A model generated the notes under the pieces. The model was given only the letters and a program-made list of their open reading frames with translations. It did not search any database and was not told the DNA's origin. From Deltaproteobacteria bacterium (lineage in GTDB: Bacteria; Myxococcota_A; Polyangia; Polyangiales; Ga0077539), in the NCBI GenBank assembly GCA_016218725.1, contig JACRDB010000075.1, positions 34,306-98,305 of the forward strand: DNA of 64,000 nt, in the 5' to 3' direction. How positions within the stretch are numbered: the first letter of the stretch is position 1; each line of letters begins with the position of its first letter. The position numbers and the translations under genes are program-made. Of this stretch, positions 40,382 through 49,102 are shown one piece after another.

Positions 40382-43234
40382 ATGACCGCCGCCAACCTGC
40401 TCCCGGGCGCCCTCGTCGAGGGACGCTACCAGCTCGACGCCCGCCTCGGTGATGGAGCCTTCGGCGAGGTCTGGCGCGCCCGGGACTGCAAATTCGTGGG
40501 CCGCGTCGTGGCCGTCAAATTCCTCAAGACCCAGTTCCTCGCCGACGCCAACGTCCTCACCCGCTTCCAGAACGAGGCCACCGCCCTCGGGCTCCTCCAG
40601 CACCCCAACGTCGTCGGCGTCCTCGACCGCGGCGAGTTCGGCGGGCGGCACTACATCGCCATGGAGTTCTTCGAGGGCCAGACCCTCGCCGCCTGGCTCG
40701 ATGGCTACCGCTCCGCCCGGCAGTTCCCCGAGCTCCGCGCCGTCCAGCCGGTCTTCGACCAGGTGTGTGCCGGTGTAGGTGCGGCCCATGGGCTTCGGTC
40801 GCCCGGGGCGATCGTGCATCGGGATTTGAAGCCCGCCAACGTGCTCCTTCGGTCCAACGGGACCGAGACCCTGGTGAAGGTGCTGGATTTTGGCATCGCC
40901 CAGCTTGGTGCGAGGCAGAGCACGCAGACCGGGGCGCTCATGGGCACCTTGTCGTACATGGCCCCGGAGCAGGCCCTGGGGCAGAGCGCCTCCATCGGCC
41001 CGTGGACGGACGTGTTCTCCCTGGGGGTGCTCCTGGTGGAGATGCTCACGCTCCAGGCGCAGCCCTCGGCGGAGGAGACCTTCTGGGGTCTGGCGCTACA
41101 ACACGAGCAGAAGATCCCGGCGCTGCTCACGGGGCTCCGGCCGGACCTGCCCCAGGCGCTCCACGGCGAGCTGGTGCGCGCCCTGCGCAAGACGCCGCAG
41201 GAGCGCCACGGGGACGCCAACGCCCTCCGTGAGCGGATGCGCGACGCCTTCGGGCGCACGCAGCTGGGGCACGTCCCCGGCGTGGCGCGCACGGTGGCGG
41301 CGGACCTCGGGATGATCGCCGCGGCGGTGGAATCGGCCCGGTCCCAGCAGTCGCAGGGCGGGTGGACGCCGCCGCCCTCCACGGGGGCGACGCCGTTTCC
41401 TCCGCAGGGGGCGCAGACCCCTGGGCCCTTTCCCCCGCAGCCGAGCGCGTGGGGGCCTCCCACGTCGAACCCGCAGCCCACGGCGTGGTCGCCGCAAACA
41501 CCGCAGGGGTCGCAACCTGGAGCGCCGCAAGGGCCCCAGGGCTGGACCCCGAACGCCCACGCGCCCACCGCCTGGGCGCCCCAGGGGGTGCCTCCTACGC
41601 ACGCCCAGGGCCAGGCGGTGCCCTGGGGTCAGGCCCCGCCGAGGCCGTCGCAGGCGTCGCAGACGGGTGGAGGCGGGGTCCCCGGCTGGCTCTGGGCCGC
41701 CCTTGGGGTGCTCGGGGTGGGGGTGCTCGTGGGCGGGGGCGTGCTGGTGGCCGAGCTCGTCAAGGACCCTCCGAGGGACTGCGAGCACGACCACGCGCCC
41801 GCGTGCGTCGAGCGCGGCGAGGCCTACGCCCGCGGGCGGGGGGTGCCCCGGGACGACGCCCGGGCCGTGGGGTTCTTCCAGAAGGCGTGCAACCACAACA
41901 GCATGGAGGGGTGCGTGCGCCTCGGGGAGATGTACGAACAGGGTCGAGGCGTCTCCCGGGACCCGGCCAGGGCGGCGCAGTGGTACCAGCAGGCGTGCGA
42001 CCGGAATCTCCTCCGAGGGTGCACGCGCCTGGCGGCCCTGCACCGCTCCGGGGAGGGCGTGGTGCGGGACGACGCCCGCGCCGCGAGGCTCCTGAACCAG
42101 GCATGCACGGGCCGGGAGTTCCAGGCATGCAACGACCTCGGGGATTTGTACATCGTCGGCCGCGGCGTGCCCGAGAGCGCGCCGCAGGCGATGAGTCTGT
42201 ACCAGCAGGCGTGCGCGGGCGGCAACATGGAGGGCTGTGACAGCCTCGGGATGCTCCACCGGGACGCCACCGGCGTGCCCCGGAACGAGGCGCTGGCGGC
42301 GCAGTATTTCAACCAGGCGTGCACGGGCGGCCTGGGCGAGGGCTGCTCGGACCTCGGGTCCCTGTACGCCGAGGGCCGGGGGGTGCCCCGGGACGAGGCC
42401 CGCGCGGTGCAGCTCTACCAGCAGGCGTGCACGGCGGAGTTCTGGCAGGGCTGTGACAACCTCGGGGAGATGTACGCCGGCGGGCGGGGCGTGCCCCGGG
42501 ACGACGGGCGCGCTGCGGGGCTCTACCAGCAGGCCTGCGATCACCAGTGGCAGGAGGGCTGCTACTACCTCGGCACGGCCTACGCCGCGGGGACCGGGGT
42601 CGCGCGGGACGACGCCCGCGCGGCGACGTTGTACCAGGGCGCGTGCAACGCGGAGATCTACGCGGCCTGCGAGGCCATCGCGGAGCTCTACGTCTCGGGC
42701 CGCGGGGTGCCGCAGGACGCCGAGCGAGCCACGCAGCTCTACCAGCAGGCGTGCGAACACGGGATCCGGCGCGCGTGCAGCACCGTAGCGGACCGCTACG
42801 AGCGGGGCCAGGGCTCCGGGGTGAACCTCCCGGCGGCGCTGCGGGCGTACACCCGCGGCTGCGAGCTCTCCGAGGCGTCGGCGTGCAACACCGCGGGCTG
42901 GATGCACCAGAACGGGCGCGGCACGGCCACGAACTACGCCCAGGCGCTGGGCTTCTACCAGCGGGGCTGCGCGCTCAACGACCGGTACTGCAACAACCTC
43001 GGGTCTTCGTACGAGAACGGCCGCGGGGTGCCGGTGGACGCGGCGCGCGCCTGCGGGCTCTACGACCGCGCGTGCACGGCGGGGAGCGCGTCGGGGTGCA
43101 ACAACCTCGGGCTCTGCTACGCCGAGGGCCGCGGCCGCGCCACGGACCGGCCACGGGGCCTGGAGCTCCTCCGTCGGGCGTGCACCATGGGGGACACGGT
43201 GGCGTGCAACAACGTGCGGATTGTGTCGCGGTAG
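40382..43234 (+). CDS. Ser/Thr protein kinase with transmembrane anchor and 13 Sel1-like repeats
   Basis: This 950-aa protein has a Hanks-type kinase at about 12-300: GDGAFGEVW loop, VAVKFLK lysine, IVHRDLKPANVLL, VLDFGIAQ, SYMAPEQ. A Pro/Gln/Ser linker follows (about 320-430), one transmembrane helix (WLWAALGVLGVGVLVGGGVL), and an outside region with 13 tandem 36-residue Sel1/HcpC-like repeats of the type CxxLGxxYxxGRGVPRDxxRAxxLYQQAC. Each repeat carries a Cys at either end, so disulfide-stapled solenoid packing as in Helicobacter Hcp proteins is likely. It presumably senses periplasmic or outer signals. ATG 40382 is chosen over a GTG-like extension upstream. Confidence 0.95.
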   Translation: MTAANLLPGALVEGRYQLDARLGDGAFGEVWRARDCKFVGRVVAVKFLKTQFLADANVLTRFQNEATALGLLQHPNVVGVLDRGEFGGRHYIAMEFFEGQTLAAWLDGYRSARQFPELRAVQPVFDQVCAGVGAAHGLRSPGAIVHRDLKPANVLLRSNGTETLVKVLDFGIAQLGARQSTQTGALMGTLSYMAPEQALGQSASIGPWTDVFSLGVLLVEMLTLQAQPSAEETFWGLALQHEQKIPALLTGLRPDLPQALHGELVRALRKTPQERHGDANALRERMRDAFGRTQLGHVPGVARTVAADLGMIAAAVESARSQQSQGGWTPPPSTGATPFPPQGAQTPGPFPPQPSAWGPPTSNPQPTAWSPQTPQGSQPGAPQGPQGWTPNAHAPTAWAPQGVPPTHAQGQAVPWGQAPPRPSQASQTGGGGVPGWLWAALGVLGVGVLVGGGVLVAELVKDPPRDCEHDHAPACVERGEAYARGRGVPRDDARAVGFFQKACNHNSMEGCVRLGEMYEQGRGVSRDPARAAQWYQQACDRNLLRGCTRLAALHRSGEGVVRDDARAARLLNQACTGREFQACNDLGDLYIVGRGVPESAPQAMSLYQQACAGGNMEGCDSLGMLHRDATGVPRNEALAAQYFNQACTGGLGEGCSDLGSLYAEGRGVPRDEARAVQLYQQACTAEFWQGCDNLGEMYAGGRGVPRDDGRAAGLYQQACDHQWQEGCYYLGTAYAAGTGVARDDARAATLYQGACNAEIYAACEAIAELYVSGRGVPQDAERATQLYQQACEHGIRRACSTVADRYERGQGSGVNLPAALRAYTRGCELSEASACNTAGWMHQNGRGTATNYAQALGFYQRGCALNDRYCNNLGSSYENGRGVPVDAARACGLYDRACTAGSASGCNNLGLCYAEGRGRATDRPRGLELLRRACTMGDTVACNNVRIVSR

Positions 43235-43239
43235 GCGCG

Positions 43240-43833
43240 CTAGACCCCGCGCCGGTCGAGCTCGTTGGACACCACGGCCACCACGTCGTCCGCGTGGATG
43301 CTCACAGGACCCACCCGGAGCGCGGACGCCCCCAGGGCCGCGACGCGCGCCAGCGTCGCCTCGTCGAGGCCGCGGTGGTCCCCGAGGAGGAAGGCCTTCG
43401 GCCCCGCCGAGAGGGTCGCCTCGCGCAGGTCCTCGCCGCCCTCGTCCAGGAGGTACCACGCGCATGCGCCCGCGTCGGCGATCACCGCGTCGAGGCCCCC
43501 GCGGGCCACGGCCACGCCGGGCCTCACCGCGGTGACCCCCGGGCCCTCGGGGTGCTCCTCCAGGGCCTTGCGCACCAGCGTGGCGAGGCTCCGCTCGTCG
43601 GGGCGGAGGTAGCGCACCGAGGCGCCCTCCACCCGGAGCGAGCGCGGGGCGCCGTAGCCCCCCAGGAGCACCAGGTACACCACCGCGTCCTGCCGCACCC
43701 CGTGGGACACCAGCAGCGCGGCGCGCATGCACCGCAGGAGGACGTCCAGCCGCCCGCTGGTCCCGGGCAGGTCCTGGTAGAGGAAGCGCCCCGAGGCCAC
43801 CGCCCGCGAACCGATCACCACGAAGCGCCTCAC
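43240..43833 (-). CDS. trmY: TrmY-like tRNA (pseudouridine54-N1)-methyltransferase
   Basis: This 197-aa protein closely follows the TrmY/DUF358 SPOUT family: RRFVVIGSRAVASGRFLYQD, DLPGTSGRLDVLLRC, RAALLVSHGVRQDAVVYLVL, LRVEGASVRYLRPDERSLA, and the knotted SAM-binding end SAGPKAFLLGDHRGLDEA, ALRVGPVSIHADDVV. TrmY makes m1-pseudouridine at tRNA position 54 and is mainly archaeal, with scattered bacterial relatives whose target may differ. The start is GTG at 43831-43833. hrpB lies 21 nt upstream on the same strand. Confidence 0.85.
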   Translation of the reverse strand: MRRFVVIGSRAVASGRFLYQDLPGTSGRLDVLLRCMRAALLVSHGVRQDAVVYLVLLGGYGAPRSLRVEGASVRYLRPDERSLATLVRKALEEHPEGPGVTAVRPGVAVARGGLDAVIADAGACAWYLLDEGGEDLREATLSAGPKAFLLGDHRGLDEATLARVAALGASALRVGPVSIHADDVVAVVSNELDRRGV

Positions 43834-43854
43834 CGTGAGGGTTCTACAGCACTT

Positions 43855-46410
43855 TCACCGCTTGCGTCCCAGCACCGCCGGGGGCACCGCGGAGCGCCCG
43901 TCCTCGGGCCAGGAGTGCTTCGGGTACCGCCGGCAGAGCTCCTTGCGGATGCCGGGGTAGTGCCGCTCCCAGAAGCCCGCGAGGTCCGTGGTGACCTGCA
44001 CCGCGCGCTGGTTGGGCGCCAGGAGGTGCAGCACCAGCGGCACGCGCCCGCCCGCCACCGCCGGACCGACCGGCATGCCGAAGAAGTCCTGGAGCCTCGA
44101 CGCGATCCAGGGCCTCTGCGCGCGCTCGTACTGCACCGCCACCCAGCGCCCCCCGGGGAGCGCCACCCGCTCCGGCGCCAGGGCGTCGAGGAGGCGCCTG
44201 CGCTCGGCCCCGAGGGCGCCCCGCAGGGCGTCCAGGAGCCGCGCCTCGCGGAGCTCCCGGAAGCTGGCGAGGCCCTCACAGAGCGCGGCCAGGGCGTCGT
44301 TTACGCGCGCGTCATCGAGGGCCTCGAAGCCCGCCTCGGGGAGGGCCTCGCGCGCGAAGGCCACGCGCGTACGGAGCCGCTCCAGGCCCTCGGGGTCCGT
44401 GAAGGCCCCGGGGCCCGCGGCGCGCGCGCGCTCCGCCAGGAGCCTCGACGCGGCCGCGGAGCCCGCGCCCAGGGCGCGCGTCTCGTCGAGGACCAGGGCG
44501 CGGTAGGTGAGCCTGCGGACCACCACGGCGCGCTCGTTGGCGGCGTCCCAGGTCGCGTCGTCGGTCTCCTTCACGGCGTCGGGGAAGAGCTCCAGGAGCC
44601 ACTCGGGCTCGATGGGCGCGGCGCTCCGAAGGACGACCTGGCGCCCGCGGCCCTCGGCGCGCTCCTGGGCGTCCACCACCACCACGAACTCCGTGAGCGC
44701 CGCGTCGCGGTCGCCCGCCACGGCGCAGGAGCCGCCCCCCGCGAGCGCGTACTCGTGGGGCTTTACCCGCCGCCCCACGCGGTCACCGTAACCCGCCAGC
44801 AGCGCCAGGCGTAGAGCCTCGAGGGGGCCGTCGTCCCGGCGACGGAGGGCGCGCTCCAACTGCCGCCGCACGCGGTCCACGGCCTGCACGGCGCCCACGT
44901 CCAGCCCCAGGGCGCGCACCGCGTCGGGGCGCAGGCCCTCGTAAGCGGCGCGCTCGAAGAGGTCCACCAGCTCCTCGGGGTCCAGCGTGGCGGGCTCCTG
45001 AGGGGCGGCGCCGGACCGCGGCGAGAGGCCCGCGCCGCGGCGCTCTGCGATAATGTCCCGTTCGCCCAGGAGGGCCGCGAGGATGGCTGCGCGACCGGTG
45101 CAGCCACGGTCCTCGGCCTCCACGAGCACCCTCGCGAGCCTCGGGTGCACGGGCAGGCGCAGCATGCGCCGCCCGAGGGGCGTGAGATGCCCGTCGGGCC
45201 CCCTCGCGCCGAGGTCCTCGAGGAGCGCCACGGCGGCGCCCCAGGAGGCCTCCGAGGGGGCCTCGAACCACTCGAAATCACTGATGTTTCTCACCCCTGC
45301 GGCATGCAGCTCCAGGGCGCTCTCGGCGAGGTCCAGGCGGCGCACCTCGGGGGCGTCGTGCTCCGGGCGGGCGTCGTGGTCGTGCTTTGTGTAGAGCCGC
45401 AGGCAGCGCCCGGGGCGGGTGCGCCCGGCGCGCCCGGCGCGCTGCGTGGCGGAGGCGCGGGAGACCTTGGCGACCTTGAGGGTGGGCAGGCCCGACCAGG
45501 GGGCGTGGCCCGCCACGCGGGCGAGGCCCGAGTCCACCACGGCCACGACGCCGTCGATGGTGACCGAGGTCTCGGCCACGTTGGTGGAGAGGATCACCTT
45601 GCGGCGCGCGCTCGGGGCCACGGCGCGGTCCTGGTCGGCGGGCGGGAGATCCCCGTGGAGCGGCACGAGGGCGAGGTCGGACTCCCGGGCGAGGCGCTCG
45701 CACGCGGCGAGGGCCCGGCGGATCTCCGCGGCGCCGGGGAGGAACACCAGGACGTGGCCGTCGAGGCCGTCCTCGAGGAGCGCTCGCACGGCGGAGGCCA
45801 CCTGGGACGCCAGGGGCGCGTCGTCGGCGCGGGGCAGGTGCTCCACGGAGACGTCGTAGCGGCGGCCCTCGGAGCGCACGCGCGGGGCGCTCAGGTACCG
45901 CGCGACGGGCTCGGCGTCGAGGGTGGCGCTCATGACCGCGAGGAGCAGGTCCGGGCGCGCGGAGCGCTGGAGCCTGCGCAGGAGCCCGAGGGCGACGTCG
46001 CCCTGGAGGTGGCGCTCGTGGAACTCGTCGAGGACCACGGCGCCCACACCACGGAGCTCCGGGTCCGAGAGCAGCCTCCGGGAGAGGACGCCCTCGGTGA
46101 CGTAGCGCACGCGGGTGCGCGCGGAGGCGACCTCCTCGAAGCGCACCTGGAACCCGACGGTGTCCCCGGGGCGCTCGCCGAGCTCGTCGGCCACGCGGCG
46201 GGCGGCCATGCGCGCGGCGAGCCTGCGGGGCTCCAGCACCACCACGGAGCCGTCGCCCACGAGCCCCTGGGTGACCAGGGCGATGGGCAGTCGCGTGGTC
46301 TTGCCCGCGCCCGGCGGGGCCTCGAGGACGAGCGCGCGCGCCTCGCGCAGGCGCGCGAGGGCCTCCGGGAGGGCTTCATCGATGGGGAGCGGCGCGCGGG
46401 GGAGGTTCAC
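43855..46410 (-). CDS. hrpB: HrpB-type DEAH-box ATP-dependent helicase
   Basis: This 851-aa helicase has motif I APPGAGKTTRLP, motif II VLDEFHERH (DEFH, typical for HrpB), motif III MSATLD, motif V/VI ATQRAGRAGRTRPG, and a C-terminal HrpB domain ending in LLAPNQRAVQVTTDLAGFWE and PKHSWPED. The true start is taken as GTG 46408-46410 (NLPRAPLPIDEALPEAL), the normal HrpB N-terminus; the frame stays open 81 codons further. HrpB's cellular task is poorly known. It is divergent from the 46475 gene across 64 bp. Confidence 0.93.
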   Translation of the reverse strand: MNLPRAPLPIDEALPEALARLREARALVLEAPPGAGKTTRLPIALVTQGLVGDGSVVVLEPRRLAARMAARRVADELGERPGDTVGFQVRFEEVASARTRVRYVTEGVLSRRLLSDPELRGVGAVVLDEFHERHLQGDVALGLLRRLQRSARPDLLLAVMSATLDAEPVARYLSAPRVRSEGRRYDVSVEHLPRADDAPLASQVASAVRALLEDGLDGHVLVFLPGAAEIRRALAACERLARESDLALVPLHGDLPPADQDRAVAPSARRKVILSTNVAETSVTIDGVVAVVDSGLARVAGHAPWSGLPTLKVAKVSRASATQRAGRAGRTRPGRCLRLYTKHDHDARPEHDAPEVRRLDLAESALELHAAGVRNISDFEWFEAPSEASWGAAVALLEDLGARGPDGHLTPLGRRMLRLPVHPRLARVLVEAEDRGCTGRAAILAALLGERDIIAERRGAGLSPRSGAAPQEPATLDPEELVDLFERAAYEGLRPDAVRALGLDVGAVQAVDRVRRQLERALRRRDDGPLEALRLALLAGYGDRVGRRVKPHEYALAGGGSCAVAGDRDAALTEFVVVVDAQERAEGRGRQVVLRSAAPIEPEWLLELFPDAVKETDDATWDAANERAVVVRRLTYRALVLDETRALGAGSAAASRLLAERARAAGPGAFTDPEGLERLRTRVAFAREALPEAGFEALDDARVNDALAALCEGLASFRELREARLLDALRGALGAERRRLLDALAPERVALPGGRWVAVQYERAQRPWIASRLQDFFGMPVGPAVAGGRVPLVLHLLAPNQRAVQVTTDLAGFWERHYPGIRKELCRRYPKHSWPEDGRSAVPPAVLGRKR

Positions 46411-46474
46411 GGAGGCGTTGCCGAATTGTCGACAGGCGTTGCGGTCCCGGTACTGTAGCGCCTGGAGGTCTGCG

Positions 46475-46843
46475 TTGGACATCAAGAAGATCATCGCGAG
46501 GTTGCCGACGGGGTTCGTGGACGATGCGTCGGGGATGAACGGCGACCGCCTCCGGGCGGAGATCATCCGCGCCGAGACGGCGCTGCGAGAGGTGGAGCAG
46601 CTGACGAAGGCGGACACGAAGCTCCAGGGCGCCAAGGAGATCGTGAAGGACATCGTGGGGAGCTACAACGACGCGCGGCGCGCGCAGCGGGCCAAGATCG
46701 CCTACGTGCTGCACGTCCTGGAGGAGCGCGGCGAGCTGGGCGTGGGCGAGGCCACCGCGGACACCGACGCGGTCACCCGCGAGAGCCGCCCGGCCCCGGC
46801 GAAGGCCGGCGCCGAGCCCAAGGGTCGCACCCGCGCGGCGTGA
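46475..46843 (+). CDS. Small helical hypothetical protein
   Basis: This 122-aa protein starts with TTG 46475 preceded by GGAGG 6 nt upstream. The body is predicted helical and charged (LRAEIIRAETALREVEQLTK, LQGAKEIVKDIVGSYNDARR, AKIAYVLHVLEERGELGVGE), followed by an Ala/Pro/Lys tail. The start is well supported by the ribosome-binding site. I know no family. It is divergent from hrpB and convergent with the radical SAM operon. Confidence 0.72.
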   Translation: MDIKKIIARLPTGFVDDASGMNGDRLRAEIIRAETALREVEQLTKADTKLQGAKEIVKDIVGSYNDARRAQRAKIAYVLHVLEERGELGVGEATADTDAVTRESRPAPAKAGAEPKGRTRAA

Positions 46844-46849
46844 GGGCGC

Positions 46850-49099
46850 TCAGGGCCTCCCGACCACCGGGAGCCGCCGGGGCGTCGCGACGCTCGGCTG
46901 CGCCGTCTCTTCCGTCTCCGCCGCCTCCGTGACCGCGTGGCGGGTGCCCACGTAGCGCACCGCGTCCAGCCACTCGATGTGGTACGACCCTCGCGCGAAG
47001 CGCGCGCGCACCAGGCGCTGCCCGTCCGGCGTCTCCAGCGGGCACACCACCACCGCGGGGTCGCCCAGGTGCCCCGCCCAGGACGGCGGCAGCGCCTCCA
47101 GGGCGAAGCCCGCCACCACCCTCGTGGGCCGCGCGACGCCCCACGCCGCCGGGTCCGTCGCGTCCCCCGCGGAGACCGTGACGTTGCCGCACCCCGCGGT
47201 GTTGCGCGCCGCCAGCGCGGCCAGCGCCGGGTCCACCTCCACGCCGTGGACGCTCCCGCCGGGGCCCACCAGCCGTGAAAGGAGCGCCAGCCCGTAGCCC
47301 GTCCCGCAGCCGAGGTCCAGCACCCGGTCCCCGGCGCGAACCCCTAGCAGCGCGTACGCCCGCAGGTACGCGTGCAGCGCCGACACCGTGCTCTGCCCCG
47401 TGGCGTCCACCGCCACGGGCTCGTCGCGGGTGCTCGCCAGCACCGCGTCCAGCGGCACGAAGCGCTCCCTGGGCACCTCCTCCAGTGCCTCCCGCAGCGG
47501 GCGCCACGGCTCCCCGCGCCAGGCCTCGGGGCCCACCCCCGAGCGCCGCGCCGCGAGCTCCACGGCCTCGGCGCGCACCGCGCGGCACACCTCCCGCAGC
47601 GCCAGGTCCCCGTCGCGCTCGGGCTCCGCGCGGCGCCGCAGGTAGCGCTGCCAGGCGTAGTACCGCTCGGCGAAGTGCAGCCGCGCCCGGGGCCGGAGGT
47701 TGTCGAGCTGCTCGGTGATCGCGCCGATGAAATAGCCCCGCTCGGCGCCCTGGTAGCGGTAGTGCCGCGGGAGCTCCGTGAGCACCGGCCCGAGGAGCTC
47801 CGCCTGGAGCGCCTCGCGCCGGCGGTAGGTGAGCTCCCGGGACGGGTCCACCCACTCCGAGAGGAACTCCTGGTCGCCGTCATGCCACCACGATGGACGG
47901 TGAAAAACAGCGCCGGTGTCACGCTCCCAGGCGCCTCTCTCTTGATCAATGGGCGACCCGGGATAATACCGATAGGGGTCCACCGAGAGGAACCCCGTGG
48001 TGCCCTGAGGGTCCAGGAAGAGCCCCCGCAGGTACGCCGCGCTCCGGCGGAGGGAGGCCTCGGTCTCGCCCGGGTGCCCCACGATCACGTTGGCCCCCCA
48101 TGGCAGGTTGAGCGCCCGCGCCGTACGCGCCACCTGCGCCATCCGGTCGAGGTAGGTGTCCAGCCTCCCGGCCTTCCGGATGCGCGAGAGCATCGCCGGG
48201 TCGCCGCTCTCAAGCCCGAAGCCCAGCCCGCAGTTGGCCCTTGCGAAGAGCCGCAGGTCCTCGTCGTCCACGAGGTCCACACGGATCAACAGCCACCATT
48301 TGCGCGCGGGGATGGCCTCCCGCGCCAGTGCCTCCAGGAAGCTCCGGCGCCACGAGGTCTTCATCCCGAAGAGGGCGTCGGCGAGGTACACCGTCCAGGC
48401 CTCCAGGCCCAGGAACGCGTGGAGCCTCCGGAGCTCGTCCAGGGCGCGCTCCACGGAGTACGCCCGCCAGGAGACCTCGCGCTTGGCCCGCTCCATGCAG
48501 AACGCGCAGTCGAAGGGGCACCCCCGGGAGAGGTACACCTGCGCCTGCGAGGCCGTGGTCCTCGCCACCGCGCGGTACCGCTCGAGGCGCGACCAGTCCG
48601 TGGGCGGCAGCTCCTCCAGGTCCTCGATGGGGTCGGGCCCGAGGACCTCGCTCCGAGGGCGCTCGCCGCCCTCCAGGCGCTCCACCAGCGCGCGCAGCGG
48701 GCGCTCGCCCTCGCCTACCACGCACACATCGAACACGGACCCGTCGTGGACGAGCTCCGTCGGGCGCGCGCTGGCGTGGTAGCCCCCGGCGACGAGCAGC
48801 GCCGACGGGAGCACCGCGCGCGCGACCTCCGCCAGCGCGACGCACTTCAGGTAGTCGTACGACGCGTACACCGAGAACCCCACCAGGTCGTAGCCCCGGC
48901 CGTCCTCCCCTCGGAAGACGCGCTCCAGGCTCACGGTCCCGAGGGCCCTCTCGGTCACCAGATCCACCACGTCCACCCGGGCGCCGGTGTGGTGGGCGAC
49001 GTAGGTGGCCATGGTGACGAGCTGCGGCACGCCGAAGTTCCCCGCCGCGGCGCCCGTGGTGCCCGGCCACAGGAGCAGCACGCGCAGCGGTCGGGCCAC
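46850..49099 (-). CDS. Cobalamin-binding radical SAM protein fused to a PCMT-like methyltransferase
   Basis: This 749-aa enzyme has three parts. Residues 1 to about 150 form a B12-binding Rossmann domain (LRVLLLWPGTTG, YDLVGFSVYASYDYLKCVAL, VCVVGEGERPLRALVE). Residues of about 180-480 form a radical SAM barrel with SRGCPFDCAFC (C194, C198, C201) and GLGFGLESGDPAMLSRIRKA. Residues of about 530-735 match protein-L-isoaspartate O-methyltransferase (VPRERFVPLDAVL, GQSTVSALHAYLRAYALL, DRVLDLGCGTGYGLALLSRL). B12-radical SAM enzymes commonly methylate unactivated carbons; PCMT domains methylate Asp/isoAsp carboxylates and appear in some RiPP pathways. GTG start 49097-49099 lies 3 nt after the stop of the Cys-Leu-Ser repeat protein. 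Confidence 0.93.
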   Translation of the reverse strand: MARPLRVLLLWPGTTGAAAGNFGVPQLVTMATYVAHHTGARVDVVDLVTERALGTVSLERVFRGEDGRGYDLVGFSVYASYDYLKCVALAEVARAVLPSALLVAGGYHASARPTELVHDGSVFDVCVVGEGERPLRALVERLEGGERPRSEVLGPDPIEDLEELPPTDWSRLERYRAVARTTASQAQVYLSRGCPFDCAFCMERAKREVSWRAYSVERALDELRRLHAFLGLEAWTVYLADALFGMKTSWRRSFLEALAREAIPARKWWLLIRVDLVDDEDLRLFARANCGLGFGLESGDPAMLSRIRKAGRLDTYLDRMAQVARTARALNLPWGANVIVGHPGETEASLRRSAAYLRGLFLDPQGTTGFLSVDPYRYYPGSPIDQERGAWERDTGAVFHRPSWWHDGDQEFLSEWVDPSRELTYRRREALQAELLGPVLTELPRHYRYQGAERGYFIGAITEQLDNLRPRARLHFAERYYAWQRYLRRRAEPERDGDLALREVCRAVRAEAVELAARRSGVGPEAWRGEPWRPLREALEEVPRERFVPLDAVLASTRDEPVAVDATGQSTVSALHAYLRAYALLGVRAGDRVLDLGCGTGYGLALLSRLVGPGGSVHGVEVDPALAALAARNTAGCGNVTVSAGDATDPAAWGVARPTRVVAGFALEALPPSWAGHLGDPAVVVCPLETPDGQRLVRARFARGSYHIEWLDAVRYVGTRHAVTEAAETEETAQPSVATPRRLPVVGRP

Positions 49100-49102
49100 G
49101 GC

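Noticed and set aside
41340..41680. Pro/Gln-rich stretch as a separate gene
   Set aside because: It is the linker between kinase and membrane helix, in the same frame and without starts or stops.
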